Made by a program: the position numbers and the translations under genes
Notes under the pieces: model-generated
Databases searched by the model: none
What the model saw: only the letters and a program-made list of their open reading frames with translations
What the model was told of the DNA's origin: nothing
Shown: piece after piece, positions 20,569-29,839 of the stretch
Layout: each line of letters begins with the position of its first letter
Numbering within the stretch: the stretch's first letter is position 1
Assembly: GCA_951799425.1 (NCBI GenBank)
Contig: OX637402.1
Span: 7,220,001 to 7,284,000 of the forward strand
Length of the DNA stretch: 64,000 nucleotides
Direction of reading: 5' to 3'
Source of the DNA: Ilex aquifolium
Lineage: Eukaryota > Streptophyta > Magnoliopsida > Aquifoliales > Aquifoliaceae

Positions 20569-21679
20569 GTAGGGGTTTTCTCTCACTCACTTACATTGAG
20601 GCTAGGGTATTTATACATGTATGTTTTTGTTATCAATGGTATATATATGCTATAGAATCATCATCTCTTAGGCTTTTTGCAAAGATTACATTGTTAGGGT
20701 TTAATATCCATTAAATCTCTTTTCTAGCTTTAAAACCCTAGTTTTTGGGAGAGTGATGTATTTCTTCTTAAATGCTTCTTTATTATGAACTTCGAAAACC
20801 GTAGTTGTTTGTATTGGGTAGAAAAATGATGTTATTGTGATCTCATGTATTTTCCTTGTTGGTTGGGGAATTGTTACATAATATATCTTGGGGATTTTGG
20901 AGAAATTCTTGTAAAATGATATAAATATTGGAATGGTATGCTTGGTTGGGTTGTTTGTGATGCCTTGAGGGTGAGAGGTTCCTTATAAGGATGCTCATGC
21001 CAAGAGGGGAGAGTATGTGATTTCCCTCAAGAGGTTCCTTATAAGGATGCTTGAGTTTGTGAGGCCTTGAGGGTGAGAGGTTCCTTATAAGGATGCTCAT
21101 GCCAAGAGAGGAGAGTATGTGATTTCCCTCAAGAGGTTCCTTATAAGGATGCTTGAGTTTGTGATGCCCTGAGGGTGAGAGGTTCCTTATAAGGATGCTC
21201 ATGCCAAGAGAGGAGAGTATGTGATTTTCCTTAAGAGGTTCCTTATAAGGATGCTTAAGAAACTAAGCCTTGAGGGTGAGAGGTTCCTTATAAGGATGCT
21301 CATGCCAAAAGAGGACAGTATGTGATTTTCCTCAAGAGGTTCCTTATAAGGATGCTTGAGTAACCAAGCCTTGAGGGTGAGAGGTTCCTTATAAGGATGC
21401 TCATGCCAAAAGAGGACAATATTATATAATGTGTGGGAAATGGTTTATATTTTGAAAATAGATGTTTATTAAAATGGGTTATTATTGTTCATTCCTAGTA
21501 CTATTGCTATCTAAACTTGAGATCCTTGTTGAAATGTCACTGCCTTATTTCAAATTATGTATCTATGTTATGTTAAAAATGAGACCGGCCATTTTAAATA
21601 CGTTTCTAAACCTTGTTTGGGTTTGAGAGAATTTTTCTACAGAGCTTCGTGCTCACCCCCTACCGCTAACATTTTTCAG
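20569..21679 (+). other. possible 5' leader intron in array LTR 1
   Basis: A donor-like site (AAG then GTAGGGG, GT at 20569) follows the GA-rich leader, and an acceptor-like site (ACATTTTTCAG, ending 21679) precedes a GC-richer exon-like stretch. The ~1.1 kb between them is AT-rich and contains the CArG array. It resembles the long first introns of plant transcripts. Seen only as splice-site likeness; not proven. Confidence 0.35.
20962..21419 (+). repeat. 101/102-bp tandem repeat with nine CArG-box palindromes
   Basis: About 4.5 copies of a 101-102-bp unit made of two diverged halves, each with GAGGTTCCTTATAAGGATGC. CCTTATAAGG is a perfect palindrome and fits CC(A/T)6GG, the MADS-domain CArG box. 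The nine boxes start at 20981, 21037, 21083, 21139, 21185, 21241, 21286, 21342 and 21387, spacing alternately 56 and 45-46 bp. The arms around the boxes also pair (CTCAAG with CTTGAG, or TGAG with CTCA). Equivalent arrays: 26058-26372 (7 boxes), 31035-31450, 36113-36528, 41191-41606, 46268-46582 (7), 51245-51660, 56323-56738, 61401-61816. Confidence 0.9.
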
Positions 21680-22036
21680 ATTATCCTCTCGAGGAAGAGC
21701 TGGGAGTCGAGGAGCCCGCACACTGGGAGACTCCGATAGACGGGAGCCTGGATCCCGAGGTGGACGCCTAGAGCGACACTTCTTTTTGTTCTAGACTAGG
21801 ATATTCATTTTGAACCTTGTAAAGTCTAGTTTTATTTTGTTATTTCCGCTGCGCTACATTAGTAAATTTTTGAGATGTAAATGCCATGGTTGGGCATATT
21901 ATTTTGGATAATGATGTAAATATTTTATGGATGATGAATGAAGTTTAATTTATTTATGGATGATATTAGTGCTCTCATGATGTAAATGGTTTTAGTATGT
22001 AATGTCGTCCAGGGTGTGTTTTGGGGCGTTACAGAA

Positions 22037-22049
22037 TGGTATCAGAGCC
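22037..22049 (+). other. primer binding site, initiator-methionine tRNA type
   Basis: TGGTATCAGAGCC, three bases after the LTR end, is the complement of the 3' end of plant initiator tRNA-Met as used by chromoviruses. Present at the same offset after every array LTR. Confidence 0.85.
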
Positions 22050-22343
22050 TAGGCTTTAGGTCTTATATGGGAGCTGTAGGTTATGGATTACCACTAGAAA
22101 GGTAGGACTAGGTTGAAGAAACCTTAGGCTTGAATTTTTTTTGTGGTTATGTGTTTATCAAATAGGTAAGATTTGTTGTTTATTTAGGTTAGGGGTTAAT
22201 TATTTGTTCGAATTCGATGAATTGTCTTGCTACGCAATCGAGTTTGTGGCCCCTGATGCAAAGAGGGCTAAACTCTTTGAACAAGATTTGAGGCCTTCCA
22301 TTCGCGAGAAGAGGGTCACACTCTGAATTCGAGAATACAAGTA

Positions 22344-22445
22344 TGTGTCCGTGGACGAGAACGAGGACGTGGACGTGTACGTGTCGGTGGACGTGAACGA
22401 GGACGTGAACTTGAACGTGGACGTGTACGTGGACGTGGACGTGAT
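22344..22445 (+). repeat. GACGTG hexamer tract with about ten ACGTG cores
   Basis: A short tract of GGACGTG/TACGTG hexamers. On the plus strand it encodes VDVYVDVDV-type acidic sequence at the start of the gag frame; read backwards it gives a VHVH frame that is only a shadow. ACGTG is the core bound by plant bZIP and some bHLH factors. Conserved in all nine units at the same offset. Confidence 0.7.
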
Positions 22446-23109
22446 TGGACAAAGACCTCAGATAGTTCGAGAAGATGAAGTGACTCAGACTAGAACAAGC
22501 ACTGACCCGCGCCAATGCTTTGCATGCGGAGAGTATGGGCACTTCAAACATAGATGCCCCTCGTTTCCCCCAAGGACCAAGCAAGCAACCGAGCAAGTAC
22601 CAACAAACAAGCCACCTCTACAAAGGCCAACACAGCAGAGACCTCAGATAGCTCAAGGAGCGAGAAGCGTACCAGAGAGAGTAGGCACGGATGCACGCCG
22701 ATGCTTTGCCTGTGGAGGTGTTGGGCACTTCAAAGATAATTGTCCATTGCTTTCCACCAAGACCAACCCAGCAACGGGGCGAGTGAATGCAAACAGGCCA
22801 CCGCTACGACAGCCATTACCACCACAGAGACCGTTACAAGCTCATGCCCCCGGCGGCGCCAATCAAGGAAGGGTGTTTGCTATGACTCAACCAGAGGAAA
22901 ATGCCTACAACGCCATCGTGGAAGGTATCGTTCTTTTCTACGATTCTTGGGCCCGAATGTTATTGGATTCCTATGCGACTCACTCTTTTGTACATACTGC
23001 ATATGCTGTGAAATTTGGATTGGGTTTCGAGGAAATAGAACTTACGGTATATGTTAATTTGCCTACGGGAGAACAAGGGGATACCAGTAGGGTTATTATA
23101 TATATGTAA
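22345..23109 (+). pseudogene. gag C-terminal part with two zinc knuckles, reaching into protease
   Basis: 254 codons. Residues 1-35 are the acidic VDV repeat. Two CCHC knuckles of the C-X2-C-X4-H-X4-C type follow: CFACGEYGHFKHRC (about residue 58) and CFACGGVGHFKDNC (about residue 118), separated by proline- and glutamine-rich linkers. The end (GRVFAMTQPEENAYNAIVEG, then a DSYATHSF stretch) matches the gag-protease junction of Tekay/Del chromoviruses. Gag binds element RNA; the shell-forming N-terminal part is not recognisable upstream. The frame varies in openness between units, so I treat it as a fossil. Confidence 0.75.
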
Positions 23110-23199
23110 TCTTTGACTCTAAATTATATCTACTTGCTAGGAAATCATCATGTCTTGTCATTCTTGTTAATATTACCTTGTTCTAAAATATATTATGGT

Positions 23200-23425
23200 T
23201 GGGTAAACTCTAAATCTTATCTTATGCCTTCACAACCCTAGTTTACACAGGAGATGTGTTTTTCTCTTGATTTCTCATTTGTTCTTGATTCCAAACCTTA
23301 AATCTTACCTTGTTTTAACTATGTTATGCTTGGGTAACCACTAATTCTCGTTGTATGCCTTCGAAACCTTAATTTTCAAGGAAAAGTGGGTTTTCTCTTG
23401 ATTCCTTCCTTGTTCTTGAGATCTA
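23200..23425 (+). repeat. imperfect ~125-bp duplication before the minisatellite
   Basis: Two copies share TTATG-TTGGGTAA, TATGCCTTC-AAACC/CAACC and TTTTCTCTTGATT, at about 23193-23290 and 23324-23410. Present in every unit. Confidence 0.55.
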
Positions 23426-23428
23426 AAC

Positions 23429-24097
23429 TTGATATTCATTTGTCATTGAATTCTAACCTTGATATTCAATTGTTCTTGAGATCTAAACTTGATATTCATT
23501 TGTCATTCAATTCTAACCTTGATATTCAATTGTCCTTGAGATCAAAACTTGTTATTCATCGGTTATTGAATTCTAACCTTAATATTCAATTGTTCTTGAG
23601 ATCTAAGCTTGATAACCATTTATTCTTGACTCCTGAGCTTAATATTCCTTTGTTATTAATTTCAACCCTTGCTTATTTATTTATTCTTGATTTCCAAGCT
23701 TAATATTCATTTGTTCTTGATGGCCAGATTTGATATTCATTTGATTGATCCTAACCCTTGCGATTCATGTATTCTTGATATTTAATACTTGACATTCATT
23801 GGTTCTTGATTTCAAGACTTGGTTGTTCCTTTGTTTTAATTTCCCCAAGCTTGATGATCCATTGGTTCTTGATAGCCAAATTTAATATTCATTTGTTATT
23901 GATTCTAACCCTTGTGATTCATTTATTCTTGATATTCAATACTTGATATTCATTGGTTCTTGATTTCAAGACTTGACATTCAATTGCTCTTGATTTCAAT
24001 ACTTGATTTCTCCTTGTCCTTGAGTTCAAAACTCGATACTCTTTAGTTCTTGGTTACAAAGTTTGATTATTTATTTGTTCCTTAATTCAAAATTCTA
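23429..24097 (+). repeat. degenerate 30-bp minisatellite, about 22 copies
   Basis: Consensus per unit about TTGATATTCATTTGTTCTTG followed by ATTCTAACC or ATCTAAAC. The first six units alternate in a 60-bp pattern. Because 30 is a multiple of three, the part near 23386-23703 stays open and reads as a 10-residue periodic peptide (LDIQLFLRSK-like), which I consider a by-product. Same block in the other units: 28405-29073, 33483-34151, 38561-39229, 43639-44307, 48615-49283, 53693-54361, 58771-59439, and from 63849 to the edge. Confidence 0.8.
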
Positions 24098-24303
24098 AAT
24101 ATTGGTATTGACCAATAAAATGGTATTTTCGATGATATTATGTTAATTTTTCTTAAATTATTTCGTTGGAAAAATGTATATGGATTTGGAAGCTAAGAGG
24201 GGAGGACAAGTCTGGTTAGGGTTCAACTGTAACCTTTGGTGGATTGTAATTTATATCAGAGTGCGCAGCGAACTAACGGAGTAAGGACTACAATGGGGAA
24301 ACT

Positions 24304-24822
24304 ATGGAGAAGATTCAACTCATCCGGGAGAGGCTACGCACGGCGCGAAGTAGACAGAAGAGCTACGCGGACCACAGACGAAGATACTTGGAATTAAAAG
24401 TGGGAGATTACATGTTTTCCAAGGTGCCACACAAGAAGGGCGTGTTTCGATTTGGCAAGAAGGAGAAGTTAGCGCCAAGATATACCGGACCGTTTGAAGT
24501 GATCAAAGCAGTAGGCAATGCGGCGTATCAACTTCGACTACTAGCCCAGATATCCAGAGTACATGGCGTGTTTCACGTGTCGATGTTAAGGACGTGTCAC
24601 TCGGATGCAACTCCAGTCGTGAACTTGGAGGAGATGGAAATTTAAGACGGAGCAACCTATGAAGAACAACCGTTGAAGATTCTCGATGCCATAGAGAAGG
24701 TGCTCCGTAACAAAGTCATCCGACTAGTGAAGGTTTTGTGGCAACACCATGGAGTGGAAGAAGCTACATGGGAACCGGAGCAAGAAATACGGGAGAAGTA
24801 TCCATATTTGTTCGCTACTTGA
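24304..24822 (+). pseudogene. integrase C-terminus and chromodomain, Tekay/Del type
   Basis: The first part (24304-24645) has RERLRTARSRQKSYADHRRR, LELKVGDYMFSKV, RFGKKEKLAPRYTGPFEVI and SRVHGVFHVSMLR, the GPY/F-type C-terminus of chromovirus integrase. The following stretch to 24822 has YEEQPLKILD, KVLRNKVIRLVKVLW and EEATWEPE, which is the chromodomain that in this lineage guides integration to heterochromatin. Very similar in all complete units. The catalytic core is absent from the unit, so it cannot integrate DNA itself. Confidence 0.8.
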
Positions 24823-24850
24823 GGTAAGTTTCGAGGACGAAACTTTCTTT

Positions 24851-24863
24851 AAGGGGGGTGGAC
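24851..24863 (+). other. polypurine tract before array LTR 2
   Basis: AAGGGGGGTGGAC directly before TGTAAC; the start site of plus-strand synthesis. The same sequence precedes every later array LTR (for example 29827-29839, 34905-34917, 60193-60205). Confidence 0.85.
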
Positions 24864-27009
24864 TGTAACACCCCGAATTTTCTTTTATATATTTATAGAG
24901 ATATATATATAGTAAATAATATTTGTAAAGATGTAGATATATGTAGTGACATAAGAATAAACCGTAGGAATAAATGATATGGAGACAATTTGATTGGGAA
25001 GTTACGTGTCGAAGATGTTTAAACTTGGAAAGGGTGATTAGACAAGTTTCTAAAAGTTTGTAGGTCAAAATAATGATTCCATTGAATCCGGAAGGTCGAA
25101 AAACATTGGGAGCGGTAATATGGATGTATTGGAAGTTAGGAAGTGTCTCGGAGTTAAAATACACTTTAGCGAGAATTTGGGTAAAAATGGGTATTGAACA
25201 CTACTTAGTGTTTTGGCCATAAGTTTTTATCCTTAAGTCCAATTGATCTGAAATTCTTACAGTAGATAGCAGACATCTAGGGCTACAAAAGTATGTCTCA
25301 TGAAAATTTTCCAATTCGACCTCTAAATGGGTCAAAATTGCATTGGACGTTGAAACAAAAATCTGGCAGTCAAACCGTACCGGTACGCGTACCGGTACGC
25401 CGAACTCCAGTAGCTACACCGTACCGGTACGCCCAATAAAGCCAACCCGATCCGACTGCGGGTCTTTCTCCATTTCTTCCACTATAAATACATTTTTTTC
25501 ACCTCCTTAGCCTTCATTACACCACTCCAAACCCTAGAAAACATAAGAGAGGAAGAAAGAAAGAGAGAAACACAAGATCAAGAGAAAACAAGAGATTGAA
25601 GGGTTGATTCAAGATCAAAGCCCTAATTTTTCCAAGAACATTAAGGTAGGGGTTTTCTCTCACTCACTTACATTGAGGCTAGGGTATTTATACATGTATG
25701 TTTTTGTTATCAATGGTATATATATGCTATAGAATCATCATCTCTTAGGCTTTTTGCAAAGATTACATTGTTAGGGTTTAATATCCATTAAATCTCTTTT
25801 CTAGCTTTAAAACCCTAGTTTTTGGGAGAGTGATGTATTTCTTCTTAAATGCTTCTTTATTATGAACTTCGAAAACCGTAGTTGTTTGTATTTGGTAGAA
25901 AAATGATGTTATTGTGATCTCATGTATTTTCCTTGTTGGTTGGGGAATTGTTACATAATATATCTTGGGGATTTTGGAGAAATTCTTGTAAAATGATATA
26001 AATATTGGAATGGTATGCTTGGTTGGGTTGTTTGTGATGCCTTGAGGGTGAGAGGTTCCTTATAAGGATGCGCATGCCAAGAGGGGAGAGTATGTGATTT
26101 CCCTCAAGAGGTTCCTTATAAGGATGCTTGAGTTTGTGAGGCCTTGAGGGTGAGAGGTTCCTTATAAGGATGCTCATGCCAAGAGAGGAGAGTATGTGAT
26201 TTCCCTCAAGAGGTTCCTTATAAGGATGCTTGAGTTTGTGATGCCCTGAGGGTGAGAGGTTCCTTATAAGGATGCTCATACCAAAAGAGGACAGTATGTG
26301 ATTTTCCTCAAGAGGTTCCTTATAAGGATGCTTGAGTAACCAAGCCTTGAGGGTGAGAGGTTCCTTATAAGGATGTTCATGCCAAAAGAGGACAATATTA
26401 TATAATGTGTGGGAAATGGTTTATATTTTGAAAATAGATGTTTATTAAAATGGGTTATTATTGTTCATTCCTAGTACTATTGCTATCTAAACTTGAGATC
26501 CTTGTTGAAATGTCACTGCCTTATTTCAAATTATGTATCTATGTTATGTTAAAAATGAGACCGGCCATTTTAAATACGTTTCTAAACCTTGTTTGGGTTT
26601 GAGAGAATTTTTCTACAGAGCTTCGTGCTCACCCCCTACCGCTAACATTTTTCAGATTATCCTCTCGAGGAAGAGCTGGGAGTCGAGGAGCCCGCACACT
26701 GGGAGACTCCGATAGACGGGAGCCTGGATCCCGAGGTGGACGCCTAGAGCGACACTTCTTTTTGTTCTAGACTAGGATATTCATTTTGAACCTTGTAAAG
26801 TCTAGTTTTATTTTGTTATTTCCGCTGCGCTACATTAGTAAATTTTTGAGATGTAAATGCCATGGTTGGGCATATTATTTTGGATAATGATGTAAATATT
26901 TTATGGATGATGAATGAAGTTTAATTTATTTATGGATGATATTAGTGCTCTCATGATGTAAATGGTTTTAGTATGTAATGTCGTCCAGGGTGTGTTTTGG
27001 GGCGTTACA
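24864..27009 (+). mobile_element. array LTR 2 (class I, 7 CArG boxes)
   Basis: 2,146 bp, one ~102-bp repeat fewer than LTR 1. Shares its short form and several marker bases with LTR 6 (for example GCGCATGCC in the first repeat and GCATTGGACG near 25340). Confidence 0.9.
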
Positions 27010-29839
27010 GAATGGTATCAGAACCTAGGCTTTAGGTCTTACATGGGAGCTGTAGGTTATGGATTACCACTAGAAAGGTAGGACTAGGTTGAAGAAACCT
27101 TAGGCTTGAATTTTTTTTGTGGTTATGTGTTTATCAAATAGGTAAGATTTGTTGTTTATTTAGGTTAGGGGTTAATTATTTGTTCGAATTCGATGAATTG
27201 TCTTGCTACGCAATCGAGTTTGTGGCCCCTGATGCAAAGAGGGCTAAACGCTTTGAACAAGATTTGAGGCCTTCCATTCGCGAGAAGAGGGTCACACTCT
27301 GAATTCGAGAATACAAGTACGTGTCCGTGGACGAGAACGAGGACGTGGACGTGTACGTGTCGGTGGACGTGAACGAGGACGTGAACTTGAACGTGGACGT
27401 GTACGTGGACGTGGACGTGATTGGACAAAGACCTCAGATAGTTCGAGAAGATTAAGTGACTCAGACTAGAACAAGCACTGACCCGCGCCAATGCTTTGCA
27501 TGCGGAGAGTATGGGCACTTCAAACATAGATGCCCCTCGTTTCCCCCAAGGACCAAGCAAGCAACCGAGCAAGTACCAACAAACAAGCCACCTCTACAAA
27601 GGCCAACACAACAGAGACCTGAGATAGCTCAAGGAGCGGGAAGCGTACCAGAGAGAGTAGGCACGGATGCACGCCGATGCTTTGCCTGTGGAGGTGTTGG
27701 GCACTTCAAAGATAATTGTCCATTGCTTTCCACCAAGACCAACCCAGCAACGGGGCGAGTGAATGCAAACAGGCCACCGCTACGACAGCCATTACCACCA
27801 CAGAGACCGTTACAAGCTCATGCCCCCGGCGGCGCCAATCAAGGAAGGGTGTTTGCTATGACTCAACCGGAGGAAAATGCCTACAACGCCATCGTGGAAG
27901 GTATCGTTCTTTTCTACGATTCTTGGGCCCGAATGTTATTGGATTCCTATGCGACTCATTCTTTTGTACGTACTGCATATGCTGTGAAATTTTGATTGGG
28001 TTTCGAGGAAATAGAACTTACGGTATATGTTAATTTGCCTACGGGAGAACAAGGGGATACCAGTAAGGTTATTATATATATGTAATCTTTGACTTTAAAT
28101 TATATCTACTTGCTAGGAAATCATCATGTCTTGTCATTCTTGTTAATATTACCTTGTTCTAAAATATATTATGGTTGGGTAAACTCTAAATCTTATATTA
28201 TGCCTTCACAACCCTAGTTTACACAGGAGATGTGTTTTTCTCTTGATTTCTCATTTGTTCTTGATTCCAAACCTTAAATCTTACCTTGTTTTAACTATGT
28301 TATGCTTGGGTAACCACTAATTCTCGTTGTATGCCTTCGAAACCTTAATTTTCAAGGAAAAGTGGGTTTTCTCTTGATTCCTTCCTTGTTCTTGAGATCT
28401 AAACTTGATATTCATTTGTCATTGAATTCTAACCTTGATATTCAATTGTTCTTGAGATCTAAACTTGATATTCATTTGTCATTCAATTCTAACCTTGATA
28501 TTCAATTGTCCTTGAGATCAAAACTTGCTATTCATCGGTTATTGAATTCTAACCTTAATATTCAATTGTTCTTGAGATCTAAGCTTGATAACCATTTATT
28601 CTTGATTCCTGAGCTTAATATTCCTTTGTTATTAATTTCAACCCTTGCTTATTTATTTATTCTTGATTTCCAAGCTTAATATTCATTTGTTCTTGATGGC
28701 CAGATTTGATATTCATTTGATTGATCCTAACCCTTGCGATTCATGTATTCTTGATATTTAATACTTGACATTCATTGGTTCTTGATTTCAAGACTTGGTT
28801 GTTCCTTTGTTTTAATTTCCCCAAGCTTGATGATCCATTGGTTCTTGATAGCCAAATTTAATATTCATTTGTTATTGATTCTAACCCTTGTGATTCATTT
28901 ATTCTTGATATTCAATACTTGATATTCATTGGTTCTTGATTTCAAGACTTGACATTCAATTGCTCTTGATTTCAATACTTGATTTCTCCTTGTCCTTGAG
29001 TTCAAAACTCGATACTCTTTAGTTCTTGGTTACAAAGTTTGATTATTTATTTGTTCCTTAATTCAAAATTCTAAAGATTGGTATTGACCAATAAAATGGT
29101 ATTTTCGATGATATTATGTTAATTTTTCTTAAATTATTTCGTTGGAAAAATGTATATGGATTTGGAAGCTAAGAGGGGAGGACAAGTCTGGTTAGGGTTC
29201 AACTGTAACCTTTGGTGGATTGTAATTTATATCAGAGTGCGCAGCGAACTAACGGAGTAAGGACTACAATGGGGAAACTATGGAGAAGATTCAACTCATC
29301 CGGGAGAGGCTACGCACGGCGCGAAGTAGACAGAAGAGCTACGCGGACCACAGACGAAGATCCTTGGAATTAAAAGTGGGAGATTACATGTTTTCCAAGG
29401 TGCCACACAAGAAGGGCGAGTTTCGATTTGGCAAGAAGGAGAAGTTAGCGCCAAGATATACCGGACCGTTTGAAGTGATCAAAGCAGTAGGCAATGCGGC
29501 GTATCAACTTCGACTACTAGCCCAGATATCCAGAGTACATGGCGTGTTTCACGTGTCGATGTTAAGGACGTGTCACTCGGATGCAACTCCAGTCGTGAAC
29601 TTGGAGGAGATGGAAATTTAAGACGGAGCAACCTATGAAGAACAACCGTTGAAGATTCTCGATGCCACAGAGAAGGTGCTCCGTAACAAAGTCATCCGAC
29701 TAGTGAAGGTTTTGTGGCAACACCATGGAGTGGAAGAAGCTACATGGGAACCGGAGCAAGAAATGCGGGAGAAGTATCCATATTTGTTCGCCACTTGAGG
29801 TAAGTTTCGAGGACGAAACTTTCTTTAAGGGGGGTGGAC
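27010..29839 (+). mobile_element. array internal region 2 (variant beta)
   Basis: 2,830 bp. Gag region 27321-28085, minisatellite 28405-29073, integrase C-terminus and chromodomain 29280-29798. Marker residues PEIAQGAG in gag and GEFRFG in integrase; near-identical to internal region 6. Confidence 0.85.

Larger units (their letters stand above)
19787..22033 (+). mobile_element. array LTR 1 (variant class I, 9 CArG boxes)
   Basis: 2,247 bp, TGTAACACCCC to GGGGCGTTACA (an 11-bp imperfect terminal inverted repeat). The most diverged LTR of the array, with several base differences that no other unit shares, as expected for an edge unit less exposed to homogenisation. Confidence 0.9.
22034..24863 (+). 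mobile_element. array internal region 1
   Basis: 2,830 bp between LTR 1 and LTR 2. Order: primer site, ACGTG cluster, gag tail, 30-bp minisatellite, integrase C-terminus with chromodomain, polypurine tract. The reverse transcriptase, RNase H and integrase core are not represented, so mobility would need proteins from a full relative. Each part is described separately for this unit; later units have the same layout. Confidence 0.85.

Noticed and set aside
20843-21202. 119-codon minus-strand frame with a 34-residue repeat, repeated in every array unit
   Set aside because: It is the reverse reading of the 102-bp CArG repeat inside the LTR; the periodic peptide comes from the DNA repeat and resembles no protein family.
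22163-22190. GTAAG to TTTAG as a second intron after the primer site
   Set aside because: Only about 25 bp apart, too short for a plant intron.
22189-22596. 135-codon minus-strand frame with VHVHVHV runs, in every unit
   Set aside because: Shadow of the GACGTG tract and the gag frame on the other strand.
22740-23057. 105-codon frame overlapping the gag tail
   Set aside because: Out of frame with the zinc-knuckle sequence; a shadow.
23386-23703. 105-codon frame with a 10-residue repeat
   Set aside because: Explained by the 30-bp minisatellite, whose period keeps a frame open.
23429-24097. 30-bp repeats as a possible CRISPR array
   Set aside because: No constant repeat with unique spacers; contiguous degenerate units in plant retrotransposon sequence.
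24724-25164. 146-codon minus-strand frame across the integrase end and next LTR, in every unit
   Set aside because: Spans the polypurine tract and LTR boundary antisense to the chromodomain; no family resemblance.
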